A DNA stretch of 64,000 bases from Lycorma delicatula (GCF_047948215.1 NC_134465.1:19798022-19862021); one strand, 5' to 3'. Positions 1 to 13,779 are shown, counted from the first letter of the stretch. Notes: generated from the letters alone by a model not told the origin. Program-made: numbers and translations.

Positions 1-66
1 AATTTTCCGAAAGTCGAATCATGGTACCCATTACAATAAGTAGCTTTCTTATGAAATCTACTAAAA
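1..66 (+). repeat. Fragment of 0.8-kb dispersed repeat family D
   Basis: This edge fragment matches the end of the longer copy at 19757-20563 in the same orientation, and the inverted copy at 54698-55412. Shared words include GAATCATGGTA and CTTTCTTATGAAATCTACT. It is cut by the window start, so the rest of the copy presumably lies upstream. Confidence 0.8.
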
Positions 67-149
67 AAATTGACCGAAACGGCAAACGCAAGTAACCGTA
101 TAATGCGGGTGAAGCAGAATATATATATGTTTGCATATAATATATACAA

Positions 150-245
150 GCTACAGAGGCGTGCCATAGGCACGCCCTCCGCTGCTAGGTACTCCGGGCG
201 GGTTGTCCTGGCGGGCGGCGCGGCGTCTCGGAAAACTGATTACCT
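150..245 (+). repeat. GC-rich dispersed repeat family J, copy 1
   Basis: A GC-rich block in AT-rich surroundings that is shared with 7706-7805 in the same orientation: a GGCACGC motif, then GCTAGG, a CTCCGGGCG core and a CGGCGTCTCGG-like end. The short reading frame through it is not a recognisable protein. No termini or target duplication could be defined. Confidence 0.65.
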
Positions 246-294
246 GTTGTGTAAAAATTATTATTTTTTTAATTATGAAAATTGATATGACAAA

Positions 295-450
295 AATTAA
301 ATTAGAAATTTAACTCTAGAAATTAATATAAAGGAATCGGTAATTTCCGCTAGTGATCGGTACAATACGATGCCTACTTTTTGGTTATAGTTCATTATTT
401 TATGAAGAAAAACAATCAAATAAATAAAAAAGTCTATTATAAATATACTT

Positions 451-489
<39 letters not shown>

Positions 490-704
490 AATATAGAATA
501 TATATATATCCTTTCCCCTATATATGTATATATATATAATAGCGAAGCCTGCCAGGTCTGCTAGTATATTAATAATATACTATGATTGTTTTTCTTCATA
601 AAATAATGAACTATAACCAAAAAATAGACATCGTATTGTACCGATCACTAGCGGAAATTACCGATTCGTTAATATCAATTTCTAGAGTTAAATTTCTAAT
701 TTAA
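295..704. repeat. Foldback (long inverted repeat) with ~125-bp arms
   Basis: The left arm (about 295-422) and right arm (about 579-704) are near-perfect reverse complements. Both contain TTTCCGCTAGTGATCGGTAC and a stretch ending in GAAGAAAAACAATCA. The spacer holds a (TA)n tract and TAGCGAAGCCTGCCAGGTCTG. The core GCTAGTGATCGGTA recurs singly near 1490 and 8550, so the arms belong to a dispersed family. Confidence 0.85.
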
Positions 705-1430
705 CTATATATCCTTTCTCCTCTTTTCTTTTTCCTCTTTTCCTTTTCCTCCTTTTCCCATTTCCTTTTTTTCCTTTTCCCATTTTCCTTTTTTGCCATT
801 TTCATTTTCATTTTTATCATATTCCCTTTCCATTTCCCCATTTCTCCCTTTCCTTATCCCTCGTTTTTCCCTTTTCTCCACCATTTATCATTCACTTATT
901 TCCTGTTCCTTTTTACTGTTTTCCCCTTTACCCTTTTATTTTTTCTCCTTTTCTCTTTCCATTTCTTTATTTTCCCATTTTTTTTCTTTTTCCCCTTCTT
1001 CCCTTCTTCCCTTTTACCTTTTTCGATTTTTCCCTTTTATAATTTTTCTCTATTTCCCTTTTCCGATTATTCCCTTTTTCCCCGCGCGTAAATCGGTCCA
1101 GTAGTTATTTAGTCTATAGCGGACATACATATCGTAAACTTTGAAATGGAACGTAATATTTCGTATAACGTTTGTTGCTTTTACGTCCACAGGATAGCGC
1201 TGTATTTCAAAAGGAGGATGTTTTTATCTGTCACAGGTGAGACATCTTAGGTATATAAATAGTAGGTATATAAAAACATTCGCGTATTCGAATGCATCGT
1301 CGAGTCAAAACTTCAAAGCAATCGGTGAAGAACTTTTGGGGATTTAAGATTTTGAACAAACTAATATTTACATTTATATTTATATTGATACTTCGGTATT
1401 TCGCGTATATATATATCGATATATAATAAT
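705..1430 (+). repeat. Dispersed repeat family C with pyrimidine tract, copy 1
   Basis: A long TTTTCCC-type polypyrimidine tract (about 712-1082) is followed by a conserved tail containing AAATCGGTCCAGTAGTT and AGTCTATAGCGGACATACAT. The same order occurs at 58788-59710. The Ser/Phe/Pro-rich reading frame across the tract is compositional, not a gene. This copy lacks the SINE found in the 59-kb copy and so acts as an empty site for it. Confidence 0.75.
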
Positions 1431-1600
1431 ATATCAAGTATTCACGTGACCACCACGAGACACGTACTAACGAATCGGGATTTTCCGCTAGTGATCGGTA
1501 TATTCCGGTGCTAAGTTAAGGGGAACGTACACACATGCAGCCAGGCACACATACAAATGCCCTTTAGTAGGGTCGGATGTGTATATAAAACTTTCTACTA
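1431..1600 (+). repeat. Dispersed repeat, second copy at 8490-8790
   Basis: Shares TGACCACCACGAGACA, a TTTTCCGCTAGTGATCGGTA-like core and AAATGCCCTTTAGTAGGGT with 8490-8790. The 8.5-kb copy carries additional sequence and a microsatellite between the two shared blocks. Confidence 0.7.
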
Positions 1601-3675
1601 CAAAATGTTTAAGATTAGAATACGCAGAATACAAATTCTTTACAAATAATAATAATCTTAAAATCTTTAATATTATACAACTCTCCAAAAAGATTCGTTT
1701 GATTTTTAAAAGAAAAATTATTAAGTCTTTTAATATGTGTAATGTCAATTTTTTTATTTGTTTCACTATATTTTTTTTCGTACAACGAAAAAATTAGCGT
1801 ATAACGTTATTTGACAAGGAACTAATTAGGGACACAATTAAACTTTGGGAAAATATTTGTTATGTAAAAAACCGAAAGAGTTCTTAATACCAATAAGGAT
1901 TAATATATTTTATCAAGGTTTGAAGTGCAGAAAAATTCAAAAAATATAAACCCTAAGTAATCCATGTAACCTTTTTTCCTGAAAATTAAATCATATTCCC
2001 GACAAAAAGAATTTTTGAACGACTTTCTACGACCAAAATTGACAGAGTTATTACCCCGTTAAAATATTACCTTGTTTTTAACTGTTTGATAAAAATAACA
2101 TTTTACACTCATTTTTTGCAAATAACTTTAATAAAGCCTTATTAAAAAGTTTTAGAGCTTTCAATTTTTTTTCTATTTCTTTGACTATTTTCTTGAATTT
2201 ACTGAGAACCATCTTAAAGAAAATAATACGATAAACAATATAATTATTGTATCGATAATGCGAAATCTTTTATGTTCAAAGAAATTTTTTTGTTAAAAGT
2301 GGAACTTCCTCTTAGTTATACATAGACAATGTTCACGCTTAAAAACGATAACTACGTTTATCGTTATTAAAAGGCTGATATTATATTATACAGTAGTAGT
2401 ACATTCTGTTGTACATACGGAGGAAATCCAATTGTTTAAAAAAGAAGATATACAGATTTGCTTTTGCTCTAAACTAGCGATGTTTTTGTACAAACAAACA
2501 AATTATTCCACGTTTTACTTTTTCTAATACTATTAGTAAAGGATGTTTGATAACCATAACGGTTATGTAATTGTCAGACGTAATTTGTATTTGTTCTCTG
2601 ATAACTCAGGTTTAGATTACGGCACTAAAACAAAGAAATACGCAGCAGCATCACCGATTACAAACGTTTCCAATTATATTCTCTCTAATTATAAACGAAA
2701 ATCCCTCTTCTCGGTAATATTTAAACACGTAATGAGATATTCAAAATCTGATTACAATATTACTGTATAAGATACACTATTATTAATTACTGTAATGACG
2801 AAGGATAAGTTAAAACAACTATCTAAAAACATGACATAAGAAAATGCCATGTTACAAAAAGTAAGACGAGAAGTTACCGGATGAAAAATTCCTACGAAAG
2901 TTGACACTGACGACGTAAAAAAAAAAATAGGGAAAACAGGAAAAGCGCAATTAGGATTTAAAGAGAAGAAAAAGGATAAATTTAACAATTTGCCAAATTA
3001 TATACTTAGAAAAAACATTAAAAGTGACAAGAACTATTATGCCCTTTTTTGTCTGGAAGAAAGCATTTGGCTGAATATACTGAAGGTTAACGCTGTTGAA
3101 GATATGAAGTGTCCGGAAGACTAGACTAGAGGAATAACAAAGGACGTTTAGAGGGAGAGATAGTTAGGGATAAGTCGACGATGATGAAAATGGAAAAGGA
3201 GCGATTCAAGGTTATTGCATGTCATCAATGCTACAACATATCCAAGAAGTCCCCGCACCCTTAGACAAATATATGTTGTTTTTTGAACATTTATATTTAT
3301 GAATTGTTTATCGAGCGTCTACATATCTTGCGAAGCATCTCTGGAATACGGTTCAAAACACTACTTCCACATTGTTTCGCAATTATTCATTCGATAAGCG
3401 TTGATGTTGAGATACATATATTTTAATTATTTCATACAATGAGGTATAGGATGTTATACGATCGGGGGCTTCATGTTGGTCATTGTAATAGGGTTGGTGA
3501 TGTTTGAAAACCACAACGGATCCGACTTTCTTGTTCAATTGTTCACGGTATATTAAGTTCGGCCTCTCGTTTACGAAAACATTTAGTTAGAGACTGCTCA
3601 ATAGAATCGGCGAAGGCAATGCGTATTTAAATTATTATCTTCTTGTATGCATTACGCGACCTCTATTTGTAAGAC
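1601..3675. other. AT-rich stretch without a recognised gene
   Basis: I see no gene that I can name. A lysine-rich frame at about 2790-3120 on the plus strand is moderately open with stops, ending near a tryptophan-leucine stretch. It could be remnant transposon coding sequence, but I recognise no motif. The remaining short frames look random. Confidence 0.5.
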
Positions 3676-3975
3676 TTTTTTCTTTTTTCTGTTTAGCCTC
3701 CGGTAATTACCGTTCAGATAATACTTCAGAGGATGAATGAGGAAGATATGTATGAATGTAAATGAACTGTAGTCTTGTACAGTCTCAGGTCGACCGATCG
3801 TGAGATGTGTGGTTAATTGAAACCCAACCACCAAAGAACACCGGTATCCACCATCTAGTATTAAATTCCGTACAAAAATAACTGACTTTACTAGGAATTG
3901 AACGCTGGAACTCTCGACTTCCAAATCAGCTGATTTGGGAAGACGCGTCCACCACTAGACCAACCCGGTGGGTCC
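3676..3975 (-). mobile_element. tRNA-derived SINE, family A, copy 1
   Basis: On the minus strand the head reads CCGGGTTGGTCTAGTGGTG, containing an RNA polymerase III A box (TGGTCTAGTGG). It is followed by a B box close to GTTCAA, then the family body (GTTGGGTTTCAATTAACCAC, GTACAAGACTACA) and a tail of GGTAATTACCGGAGGCTAAAC plus an A-rich end. Flanks ATTTGTAAGAC and AATTTTAAGAC look like an imperfect target duplication. The 90-residue frame across it is a SINE artefact. Confidence 0.88.
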
Positions 3976-5695
<1,720 letters not shown>

Positions 5696-5757
5696 TATAT
5701 ATATTTGAAATGATATTTTTATAATGATGTGATTTCTTATGAAAAATAGACAGAAAA

Positions 5758-6530
5758 ATAATGGCCATGGATTCCCTCTGTATAAGCAGAATCAAAGTTA
5801 ACGATAAAGAAATAAAAATAGTTGAAGAATTTAAATACTCAAAGGAAAAACAAATATGGCAAAACAGAATAACTAAAATTAAAAGATCACAAAGTCTTAC
5901 TTGGCAAACATACAATCAAAAATTTTTCTCAATAAAATCCAAAATCCACCATTATAACGCAGTAGTTTTTCCGATGGTGCTTTATGCTTGTGAGAAAGAA
6001 GGAAAGTAAAACGGTCCAATTACTTAAAACAGAAAGACGAATTATCAGAACTTGTTTAAATAAAAGATATCAAAAGGATGGAGTCTGGCGAATTGACACA
6101 AATGAATCAGTCTACAAACAAGTCGACTCGATTCTTAGTACAGTGAAAAAACGAAGGATTTCCCATTTTTTCCACGTATTAAGAATGCCTGAGAACCGAA
6201 TTCTAAGATAACTAACTGGTCACAAGGAATATTAACAAAAATCCTGTGGAAGATATGTTGGAGAAATCCAAAGAGATCTTCAAGAAATTGGCTTGAGGGT
6301 TGAGGACGTCTATGATAAAATTAAAATTAACTACGCACTTCAAAACAATAGATTCAACGTTAAAAAATTAGAACGGTATAACAAAGTGGGGACACAGATG
6401 GGATCAGGAAACAACGATCCGATAGAATGTAGAAATACTGGGAAAATCGAAAGGCCAGACTAATACAGAAATTCAAGAGGAACTGAAATATGGCTGACTA
6501 AAGTGGTCTAATGCGGCCTCAAAAAAAAAA
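5758..6530 (+). pseudogene. Non-LTR retrotransposon (LINE) 3' fragment, reverse-transcriptase C-terminus
   Basis: Plus-strand frames give the C-terminal part of a LINE polyprotein in broken pieces. First comes a segment with FKYSKE and KIHHYNAVVFP followed by LYACE, the usual thumb/connection context (HYNTVIxPxxLYxSE in related elements). A frameshift then leads to KRRISHFFHVLRMPENR, matching the R-K-R-R-L-x-F-x-G-H-L-x-R-M block, and a third piece with GEIQRDLQEIGLRVED. The catalytic domain upstream is missing, as in 5'-truncated LINE copies. The body ends in an A-rich run at about 6520. Related fragments lie at 9130, 13120 and 49955. The family is inferred from remembered motif patterns. 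Confidence 0.8.
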
Positions 6531-6784
6531 GAAATTATGTAATCTCCACAGAGAGTTTGTTTTGGGTTAAACAGAAAATTTAAAATAAAATAAAATTTTT
6601 ATTTTTTAAACATAAATAGTTATTGCAATTGAAGAAACCATTTCTTTATCTTAATACATATAAAAGAGCGAGAAAGCTTAATGGATTCTATACAGAATAT
6701 ATCAAGAACTCTTCCTGGAACTTTCATAACATATTCTACTCGTTAAAATAATGAAAAGATTTCATATAAACTTACGTACAAAAA

Positions 6785-7070
6785 TGCTTCGTTTGATAGT
6801 TACTGCTAGAGAAAAATTTCACTAGGATTTCAGCTACTCCAGTGAAATGAAGTCGTATTGAAATTTTTATAACGTTAATTAAGGGGCAAAATTGGGGACT
6901 TTTTATGCTTACTGACCTGAAAACTCAAATAAAATTGATCCCAGAACCGTGTCTCCAGTACTTTTTGAGAAATCTGGGGTGAAAAAAAATAAATTGGAGT
7001 AAAAAAAAACCTGTTATTTTCTTTTGTTTGACGTACAATAAATAACATTGTTAAATGAGCAATAAACACA

Positions 7071-7102
<32 letters not shown>

Positions 7103-7690
7103 AACTGTAGAGAATTTAATTTTGAACGAAATTATAAGTTTTTTAAAATAAAGATAAGTTTAAAAATAAAGAATTTTATTTGTAAACAGCACATTAACAG
7201 ATTTGTCAGAACAGTATTTATTTAATATAAGGAAAAACCTGATTATTTTCTGATAGTGAAAAATTTGTAAAAAACAGAATTTACTGGTAATAAATGTCTT
7301 AAAAATTAAAAAAAAAAACTGGAAATTAAACAAAATTGTAAAATAAAAATTAACAAATAAAAATTCTTACATAATAATATTTTTATTAATGACAAACAAA
7401 ATATTGTTTGAAAAATTATTATTTCAAAGTTGGTAATAAAATAACAACAGCTGATCAACAACGCGCAAAAAACTGTATTAAATTTAAATCATTTAGATTT
7501 TATAAAAACTACTGCAGATACGGTTCTGAGACCTATTTTATTCGATTTTTTAAGTCAAAAACCATAAAAAATCACTAATTCTGCCCTTTAATTATGTTTT
7601 AAAAAATTTCAGTACGACCTCATTTCACCATAGCAGCTGAAATTTGAGCGAAATCTATCGCTAGTAATAACTCGCAATCAAATCATTTTA
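6785..7690. mobile_element. Foldback element with ~180-bp diverged inverted arms
   Basis: Arm 1 (about 6785-6975) and arm 2 (about 7495-7690) pair as reverse complements. Arm 1 has TTTCAGCTACTCCAGTGAAATG and arm 2, reversed, has TTTCAGCTGCTATGGTGAAATG, followed in both by a CAGAACCGT block. The 500-bp middle is AT-rich and contains a 24-base A run at 7080-7104. Partial single arms occur near 5200 and at 61650-61815. There is no coding sequence, so it would be a non-autonomous element. Confidence 0.75.
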
Positions 7691-7705
7691 GGTAATATAT
7701 ACTAG

Positions 7706-7805
7706 CTTCTCTCGGCGCGCCTATGGCACGCGCCCTTCGCAGCTAGGCCCTCCGGGCGTGCTGCCCTGGCTAGCGGCATCTCAGAATGGAAATATTAGGT
7801 GTCCA
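7706..7805 (+). repeat. GC-rich dispersed repeat family J, copy 2
   Basis: The second copy of the block at 150-245: TATGGCACGCGCCC, GCTAGGCCCTCCGGGCG, CTGCCCTGGC and a GCGGCATCTCAG end. It begins with ACTAGCTTCTCTCGGCGCG immediately after the right arm of the foldback. Confidence 0.65.
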
Positions 7806-8489
7806 AAATTGATTACCGCTTCATCACAGGAATTAAAATACACTTTACTGGTCGTTATTGCTCAGTGTGAACAATTTGTATCATCGATTTGTATTTTGTT
7901 ATTGATCATTTTTCAAGCTTCTTTTGGTTAATTTCGGAGATAATAATAATTAGTATTTCTGATTTCTTACACTTAGTAAAAAAAACCTTTTGTAAGAAAA
8001 AAAAACCAAATGATTACTTAAAAGAAAAATGATATTTAACGATATTAGAATAAAAATTCCCTTAAAAGAAAAACTACATATAATTCAGTAGGAGTACTGT
8101 GTAATGGGCTCTAAATAGAACTATAAAAATATATTTAAATTAATAAAAATTCAATATTAAATAATAATAAAAAGTATGAATTTATAAGGTGATTTAAACC
8201 ATCTGCATTAATAAAAAAAAGTGTTAGCAGTTCCTTTTCTTAAATTAAAATGAATAATGAATATGAAAATGAAAAAAAAATCAGAAAAGGAGGATGAAGG
8301 ATGTTCATAAGTAACAGTTCTCCAGTTGCTATCATAGTAAATTTGAGTAATTACTTTTTAATAGTTTATTATTTTAGAAGAAAAAGTATCACATTAATAA
8401 AAAAATATATTATTAATATATATTTCGCATATATATCGATTAAAGAAATAAATATATATTACAAGTATAACAAGTACAGGTAATAAATA
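7806..8489. other. AT-rich stretch, nothing recognised
   Basis: Low-complexity AT-rich DNA with many poly-A and poly-T runs. No coding or structural feature is supported. Confidence 0.5.
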
Positions 8490-8659
8490 TATAATAATAT
8501 AACAAGCATACACCTGACCACCACGAGACATGAAGTAACGAATCGCGGGATTTTCCGTTAGTGATCGGTATATTCTGGTGCCGCTTATCCGAGAAAATTA
8601 TTACTTATTGTTCTACGAATGACATCACTCGGTCTACTGGTTTTTTATGTGTTATGGTA

Positions 8660-8690
<31 letters not shown>

Positions 8691-8697
8691 GAGAGAG

Positions 8698-8728
<31 letters not shown>

Positions 8729-8790
8729 CACACATATACAAATGCCCTTTAGTAGGGTACGATGTTTATATGAATTTTTTCCATTACTTT
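8490..8790 (+). repeat. Dispersed repeat (copy 2 of 1431-1600) with CA/GA microsatellite
   Basis: Shares TGACCACCACGAGACA, GTGATCGGTATATTC and AAATGCCCTTTAGTAGGGTA with 1431-1600. It carries about 100 bases not present there and a compound (CA)n(GA)n(GATA)n(GA)n microsatellite at about 8663-8736. Confidence 0.75.
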
Positions 8791-8859
8791 CACGAGTAGA
8801 GTAGGTTATGAAAGTTCCGGGAGAACATCATGATACACGCTGTATAAAAAATAGAACTG

Positions 8860-9030
8860 ATTGTTTTATAATCATGTAATCTTCACAGATACGAAAAAAC
8901 CTTGTTTGGATTCAATAGGGAATTTCAAGGAAAATACAATTTTAATTTTTAAAATTAAAGATCATTAGTTATATTTTTAGAAAAAAATTTGTTTTTCTTA
9001 ATAAAAGTGCGGGAAAACCTAATGGACTCT
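8860..9030 (+). repeat. Diverged repeat shared with 6530-6700
   Basis: The order CATGTAATCTTCACAGA, TTTGGATTCAATAGG, an AT-rich spacer, then AAACCTAATGGACTCT parallels ATGTAATCTCCACAGAG and AAGCTTAATGGATTCT at 6535-6690. In both loci it lies next to LINE fragments, so it may be LINE flanking or 3' sequence. Confidence 0.5.
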
Positions 9031-9129
9031 TTATTACCGTAATCAAATATTTATTTTCTTTTAAATGAAAAATATATAAGAACTTTTATTTTAATGTAAT
9101 CTGGATTTGTTTTTAATAAATAAAATAAC

Positions 9130-9500
9130 ATTACATACTGAAATTTAACAAGGAGATCTACCAATACCAAGAAGACCTAGAAAAAGGGATAAGGAAAGAA
9201 GGTTCAATATTTTTAAGCATACGAACAAGATGGACCCCGACAGATTAAATAAAATAAATATTTGACAAGTTGTGGAACATAAACAAACAAAATTACCTGA
9301 AATAGATGGAAGAGGACCTCCAAAGGAAAGCTTGAAAGAAGAAGACAGAGAAAACTTTCGAAGAATAATTTACAATATAAAAGTTCGTTTGGTAAAAAAA
9401 AGGACAGCAATAAAATGGACAGGTGAGCAAAAACAAAGCCATATTGAAAAAGTTAGAAACGTATAGAAGAAAAGGAAAGAAGTGATATTTGCGTGATCCT
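9130..9500 (+). pseudogene. LINE 3' fragment, same family as 5758-6530
   Basis: Translates in interrupted frames to the far C-terminus of the LINE polyprotein: RTRWTPTD, then IFDKLWNINKQNYLKQMEEDL, then a basic lysine-rich end around KWTGEQKQSHIEKVR. The copy at 49955-50255 has a near-identical order (ATCTTTGACAAGCTGTGGAACAT). In-frame stops make it non-coding today. It lacks the catalytic region. Confidence 0.75.
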
Positions 9501-10127
9501 AAGTTGGGTTTTACACACAAAAAAATTATCGAGTTGAAATTAATAAAATAAAAATGGGTTTGAACCTGAATCGTTTAATAATCCAGACCGATTTATACAG
9601 TAAAAAAAAAAAAAAAATATTTTGAAGCGTATTTAATTTCAAATTTAATTATTTTGAAAAATGTTATAGAAAGGTGAATATCAAAACAGGAGATTTATAT
9701 ACAAAGATTATGACAAAACGTTTGAAATTTAGCGAACAATAATATGAACCAGTACGATATAATTATGCAAATTAGAATAAACGTACATATCTCTATCTCT
9801 TTTAATTATTATTATTCTCTCTATCATTCTATACGTGTTGGTATGCATACAATTAATATGTATATATATGCGTGTGCGAATCCCTATGAAACCCAGGAGA
9901 GAGTGAGATTTTATTCAGATAAGATTAATACAATCGGGGTTATTACAGGAGAGTAGATGGTAGTTGGGTCACGGGTGGGTGCGCATGATTTTGGAGAGGG
10001 TAAATGAGAAGTCGGGTGGAGGAAACGGTAGCAGGGATTGGATGATACAGTTTGGCTCGCTCGACAGTGGCGTAGCCCAAACTTCAATATCAATAAATTA
10101 TACTAAAATAATATAAATTTGCCTAGA

Positions 10128-10158
<31 letters not shown>

Positions 10159-10669
10159 TATATCCGTAACTATGTATATTTTCTGTAGAGACAATGAAGT
10201 ATGTACAACCATAAATACATCCTATAATCCATTAATCATTTTATAATTTTATTTTCATATATAATTTTATATATTTGGGAGGGATTTTAACGTCTGAATA
10301 GACCGTTAATTATAATAAAGTATATAAATTCTCTTTAAAATTTAAGATAATAGCAATGAAAACAATTTAACTTTAACGGCATAATATTAAGCTCGTTGAT
10401 AAAAAGGAGAGGGGTTTTCTCTCGTTCATAAAATTCAACAGATTTTGACTAATTATTGCATTACATTTTTAAAAAACCTTTTTTATTAAAATATAAATAA
10501 ACAAAACAATAAAAAAACACGAATACAAAAAAAAATATTGCTTTTTAAACGAGGATAATTACTAATACAGAATAATTAAAGAGCCTGCGGGTGATAACTT
10601 TGTATAATTATAGTATTTGTATATAGTATATTTTTTTAATATTTTAAATTTTATATATATTTATTTATA
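9501..10669. other. AT-rich stretch; isolated hAT-like terminus near 10066
   Basis: A moderately GC-rich patch (about 9930-10080) ends in CAGTGGCGTAGCCCAA at 10066, which resembles a hAT terminal repeat. No partner terminus was found, so it may be a relic or chance. A (TA)n tract lies at about 10130-10165. No gene recognised. Confidence 0.4.
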
Positions 10670-10790
10670 TAGCCTGTGACGCTCACGGTAACGTAAGAAT
10701 TCCAACGCGGGGTCGCACATATAAATCGGTTCAGCCGTTCGGCTGCTACGGTAGAACAAACATACATACATACACCCTAAATAAGAAATA
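10670..10790 (+). repeat. Dispersed repeat family F, copy 1
   Basis: Contains TATAGCCTGTGACGCTCACGG, AACGCGGGGTCGCACATATAAA and a tail of (CATA)n. The minus strand of 62890-62990 has the matching TATAGCCTATGATACTC and AACGCGGGGTCACGCATATAAA. The ending ATCGGTTCAGCCGTTCGG plus ACATACATAC is typical of 3' ends of insect retroelements, but I cannot assign the clade. Confidence 0.65.
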
Positions 10791-12334
10791 CCGTGCGATA
10801 CGATCTAAGAACATCATTTAAATCGTTATAAATATAATTATTATTATAATTTGTTGAATTACGATTTTTTGTTCGTCACTAAATCTACGGATATATTTTT
10901 ATCTTAGAATAGGCTCTGGCATTAATTTCTAGTAACAGATGCAGCTTTGTAAACAGTACATTCGTATTCTATACAGCATTAAATAAGGTCAATTTATGAA
11001 TATATCGGTTAATTTCTGTTCTAGTTTGGTTCGATCGTGATTTTGCATTAAATTAGCAAATATCCCGTTTGAATTTTGAAAATAGGAAGCTCGGTGGCGA
11101 AGATATAACATTTTCGAATAACCGTTATTTGTTAGATCGAGACTGTACCTGATGCGTGCAAAAGTTAGTCTTCAACCTACTAACAAATACTCCGTTTAAA
11201 TTTTGAAAATCGGACGATTTTTTTCAGAGATTTTATAGGAGCACCCCATTACACCTCCCAAAACAGCGCCTCAGGGGCACCGTTTATTACCAGTTGATGA
11301 TGATGATTACTCGAGCCTAGCACGAGGTGGCCCGCATCACCTCAACACTCTAGCCTCACACGCAGTCCCCACGGGAAGCCCATTATTATTAAACATAATT
11401 TTTTTTAATTTATCATTTACTTTTTTGAAGATCATACGGCCATAAATTTGGTTTAAAAGTATCCGATTAATACAACTTGCTGATTCAAGACAGTACCAAA
11501 TAACAATCCTTTTCTCAAATTTAAAAACCGGTGACAGTAAATATCTGCGAAAAGAATCCAGCAGCCCTAAACCATTATCTATGATGAATAGCAGTATGAC
11601 CTTGAACAAGTTTTCAAGGTCATACCATGTGTATGGCCACCCCATATTCCAATATAAAAGCTCTTTTTATTATTGGTGGACTCAAAAATCGGTCATTCCA
11701 TTTAATTAAATTTAAATAAAATTAAATTTTAAGATCTGTAAACTTTATTTTATCATGATAATTAAAAGGCAATTAATTTTTACTTAAAATACGAATAGCT
11801 TTTAAAAACATTGTCTTCAACGTAAATAAATTATATTATTTCTTCTGAAGAAGAAGATGAGTTAACAACAAAAACGTAAGAGTTTTAGAGAGACGATGAA
11901 TTTTATTTGGGTTATAAATATTTTATATTGTAATAATAATAATAGTAATAAAAAAGTTACTACTCGTACTTTTTATCAAGATTATTTATCACGCTTACTG
12001 GACCGCGTGCGCAAATAAATAATTTTTTTTTATTAATACGAAATTTATGTACGACAATAGGATCTGAATTGGAAGGTATTCTATTACGGTAAGGATAATT
12101 TTTCTTGTCTTTAATCTTTGTTGACAGGAGTTGTGTGAATTTTCACAATCTTTTCTCCTTTCTATTATAGTCACAGGTCACGTCTGTATGCGTTTGTATT
12201 TGTATAAATGTGTGAGAGTGTGTGTGTGTATATGTGTATGTTTTACTAAGGATAGGAGGGCACTGGGTGAGAGTCCATTCCATACTGCGTCATCAATCCA
12301 TCTTTCCATTTTTCTTTTCTCTCCCTTTCTTTTT

Positions 12335-12379
<45 letters not shown>

Positions 12380-13095
12380 GTATGTGTGTATTTATTTGAT
12401 GAGATTCTTGTGTACCATTGATTTCAGTAGCCTGTTCTTTTGAAATGTTTTATGAAGTTCAGTTCTGAATCTTTATTCTTTTCTTATCTCCCATATTTCT
12501 ATTTACTACTACTTTATTAATGGCTTTTTTATATCGTGGCCTATCAAATATATGACAAAAAGAGCATCAGCATAAGTCGAAATCCTGATTTGGATAATAA
12601 AAGAGAACCTTCACTTATATTTTAAGCTTTGTATAGAAAAAAAATACCTTATTACTGTAAAGGCTATTGAATTTATTTTTCATTTATAAAAAATGTTATG
12701 AATACTACAATAGAGAATCGACGAAAGGAAGATAATCTAACTGCAAAAAATAGTTCTACAAAATTTTATCGTATCGATCATTCTCAGAAAATAATTTACC
12801 TAAGTAGTAAAATTTATTTAGTTACTTTTTATAAAGAAAGAAAAAATGTTATTTCTATATTATGCTCCAGGACATCAGAGGAAAAATGTTTTCCTCTAAA
12901 TTTTCTGGTACAAAAAACTAAAAGAATTATAAAACTTAAAAAGCATTTTTTTCTTTTTTACGATCATCATCAGTGACTGGTGCCGTACTTTGAAACTTAT
13001 TTCGAAAGAGGGGACGCAATTATTAATTTTAAAGTGCCGAGTTCCTATTATGTTACGTAAATTATACATGGATTAAATAATAATATAAAAAAATA
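10791..13095. other. AT-rich stretch with TG microsatellite; no recognised gene
   Basis: A (TG)n tract with flanking TGTATG variants lies at about 12338-12385. A moderately GC-rich patch at about 11230-11390 gave no recognisable protein in either strand. A 102-residue minus-strand frame (11337-11645) has no motif I know. Confidence 0.45.
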
Positions 13096-13119
13096 TTAAA
13101 GATCTTAAGAACGAGCGAG

Positions 13120-13630
13120 ATCAGACACTACACAAAGGTAATCCGACCAGGAGTTTTATACGCAGCAAAATGCGTAGCTCTGAACCAACAGGAAACAGTT
13201 AAATGTAAATTACTGAAAAACAGATACTACGGAAGTTTCTAGGGCCCAGAAAAATATCAATAGTTGAAAATTAAGGAAAAATGAGGACGAGAGTTAGACA
13301 GAATCATAGAAGCAATACGTAAACAAAGACTGGCATTCTTCGGTCATCAGACAAGAATGGATATCAAACAGGCTTACGAAGAGAATTTTTGACAAGTATA
13401 ATAGTGACAAGACGAACATTAAATGGTTCAAGCAAGTTAATGAGGTTCTAAGGGTAACAAACGTAAACGTGACGAATTTAAAAAACATGAAGGTGTTCAA
13501 GAAAAAATCATAGAATTCAAAGGGATCCAGAGGAAGAAGAAAGAATGTGCTAATCTAAAGCGGTTGAAAACATGACGGAAGCGGGGCAGTGAATAAATGG
13601 AGCATTGGAAAGCTAAAACTTTAGCCACAA
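13120..13630 (+). pseudogene. LINE 3' fragment, RT C-terminus
   Basis: From 13120 one frame reads IRHYTKVIRPGVLYAAKC, the same HY-x-VI-x-P-x-x-LY-x-SE type block as the 5.8-kb copy. After a stop and shift comes DRIIEAIRKQRLAFFGHQ followed by RMD, the FGHxxRM block. A lysine-rich tail ends near 13615. Several internal stops and a missing 5' end make it a dead 5'-truncated LINE. It lies directly upstream of the Merlin relic. Confidence 0.75.
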
Positions 13631-13779
13631 GTTAACTATTTTACTTCGTCTAAGTAAAATAGTTACTTCGACCCGGGTTACTACCCGGGTCGAAAAAAAT
13701 ACAACTACTTTATCGGTAAGATAAGTTTCATTGGGAAAAGGCGACTTAACCCAATTCAGCACGTTTAAGGTGCAGTACG

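Noticed and set aside
793..1104. 103-residue Phe/Ser/Pro-rich open frame
   Set aside because: It is translation of a TTTTCCC-type tract that recurs at 58894-59112 inside the same repeat family. There is no domain and no codon-level conservation.
2790..3120. Lysine-rich open stretch as a gene
   Set aside because: It has stops, no start or splice context and no motif. AT-rich composition alone gives lysine-rich frames.
3652..3924. 90-residue minus-strand protein with copies at 13951 and 59354
   Set aside because: All copies are translations of SINE family A, in differing frames, and end in the SINE's A-rich tail.
10066..10081. hAT element starting CAGTGGCGTAGC
   Set aside because: No matching opposite terminus or 8-bp duplication was found, so it stays only a note.
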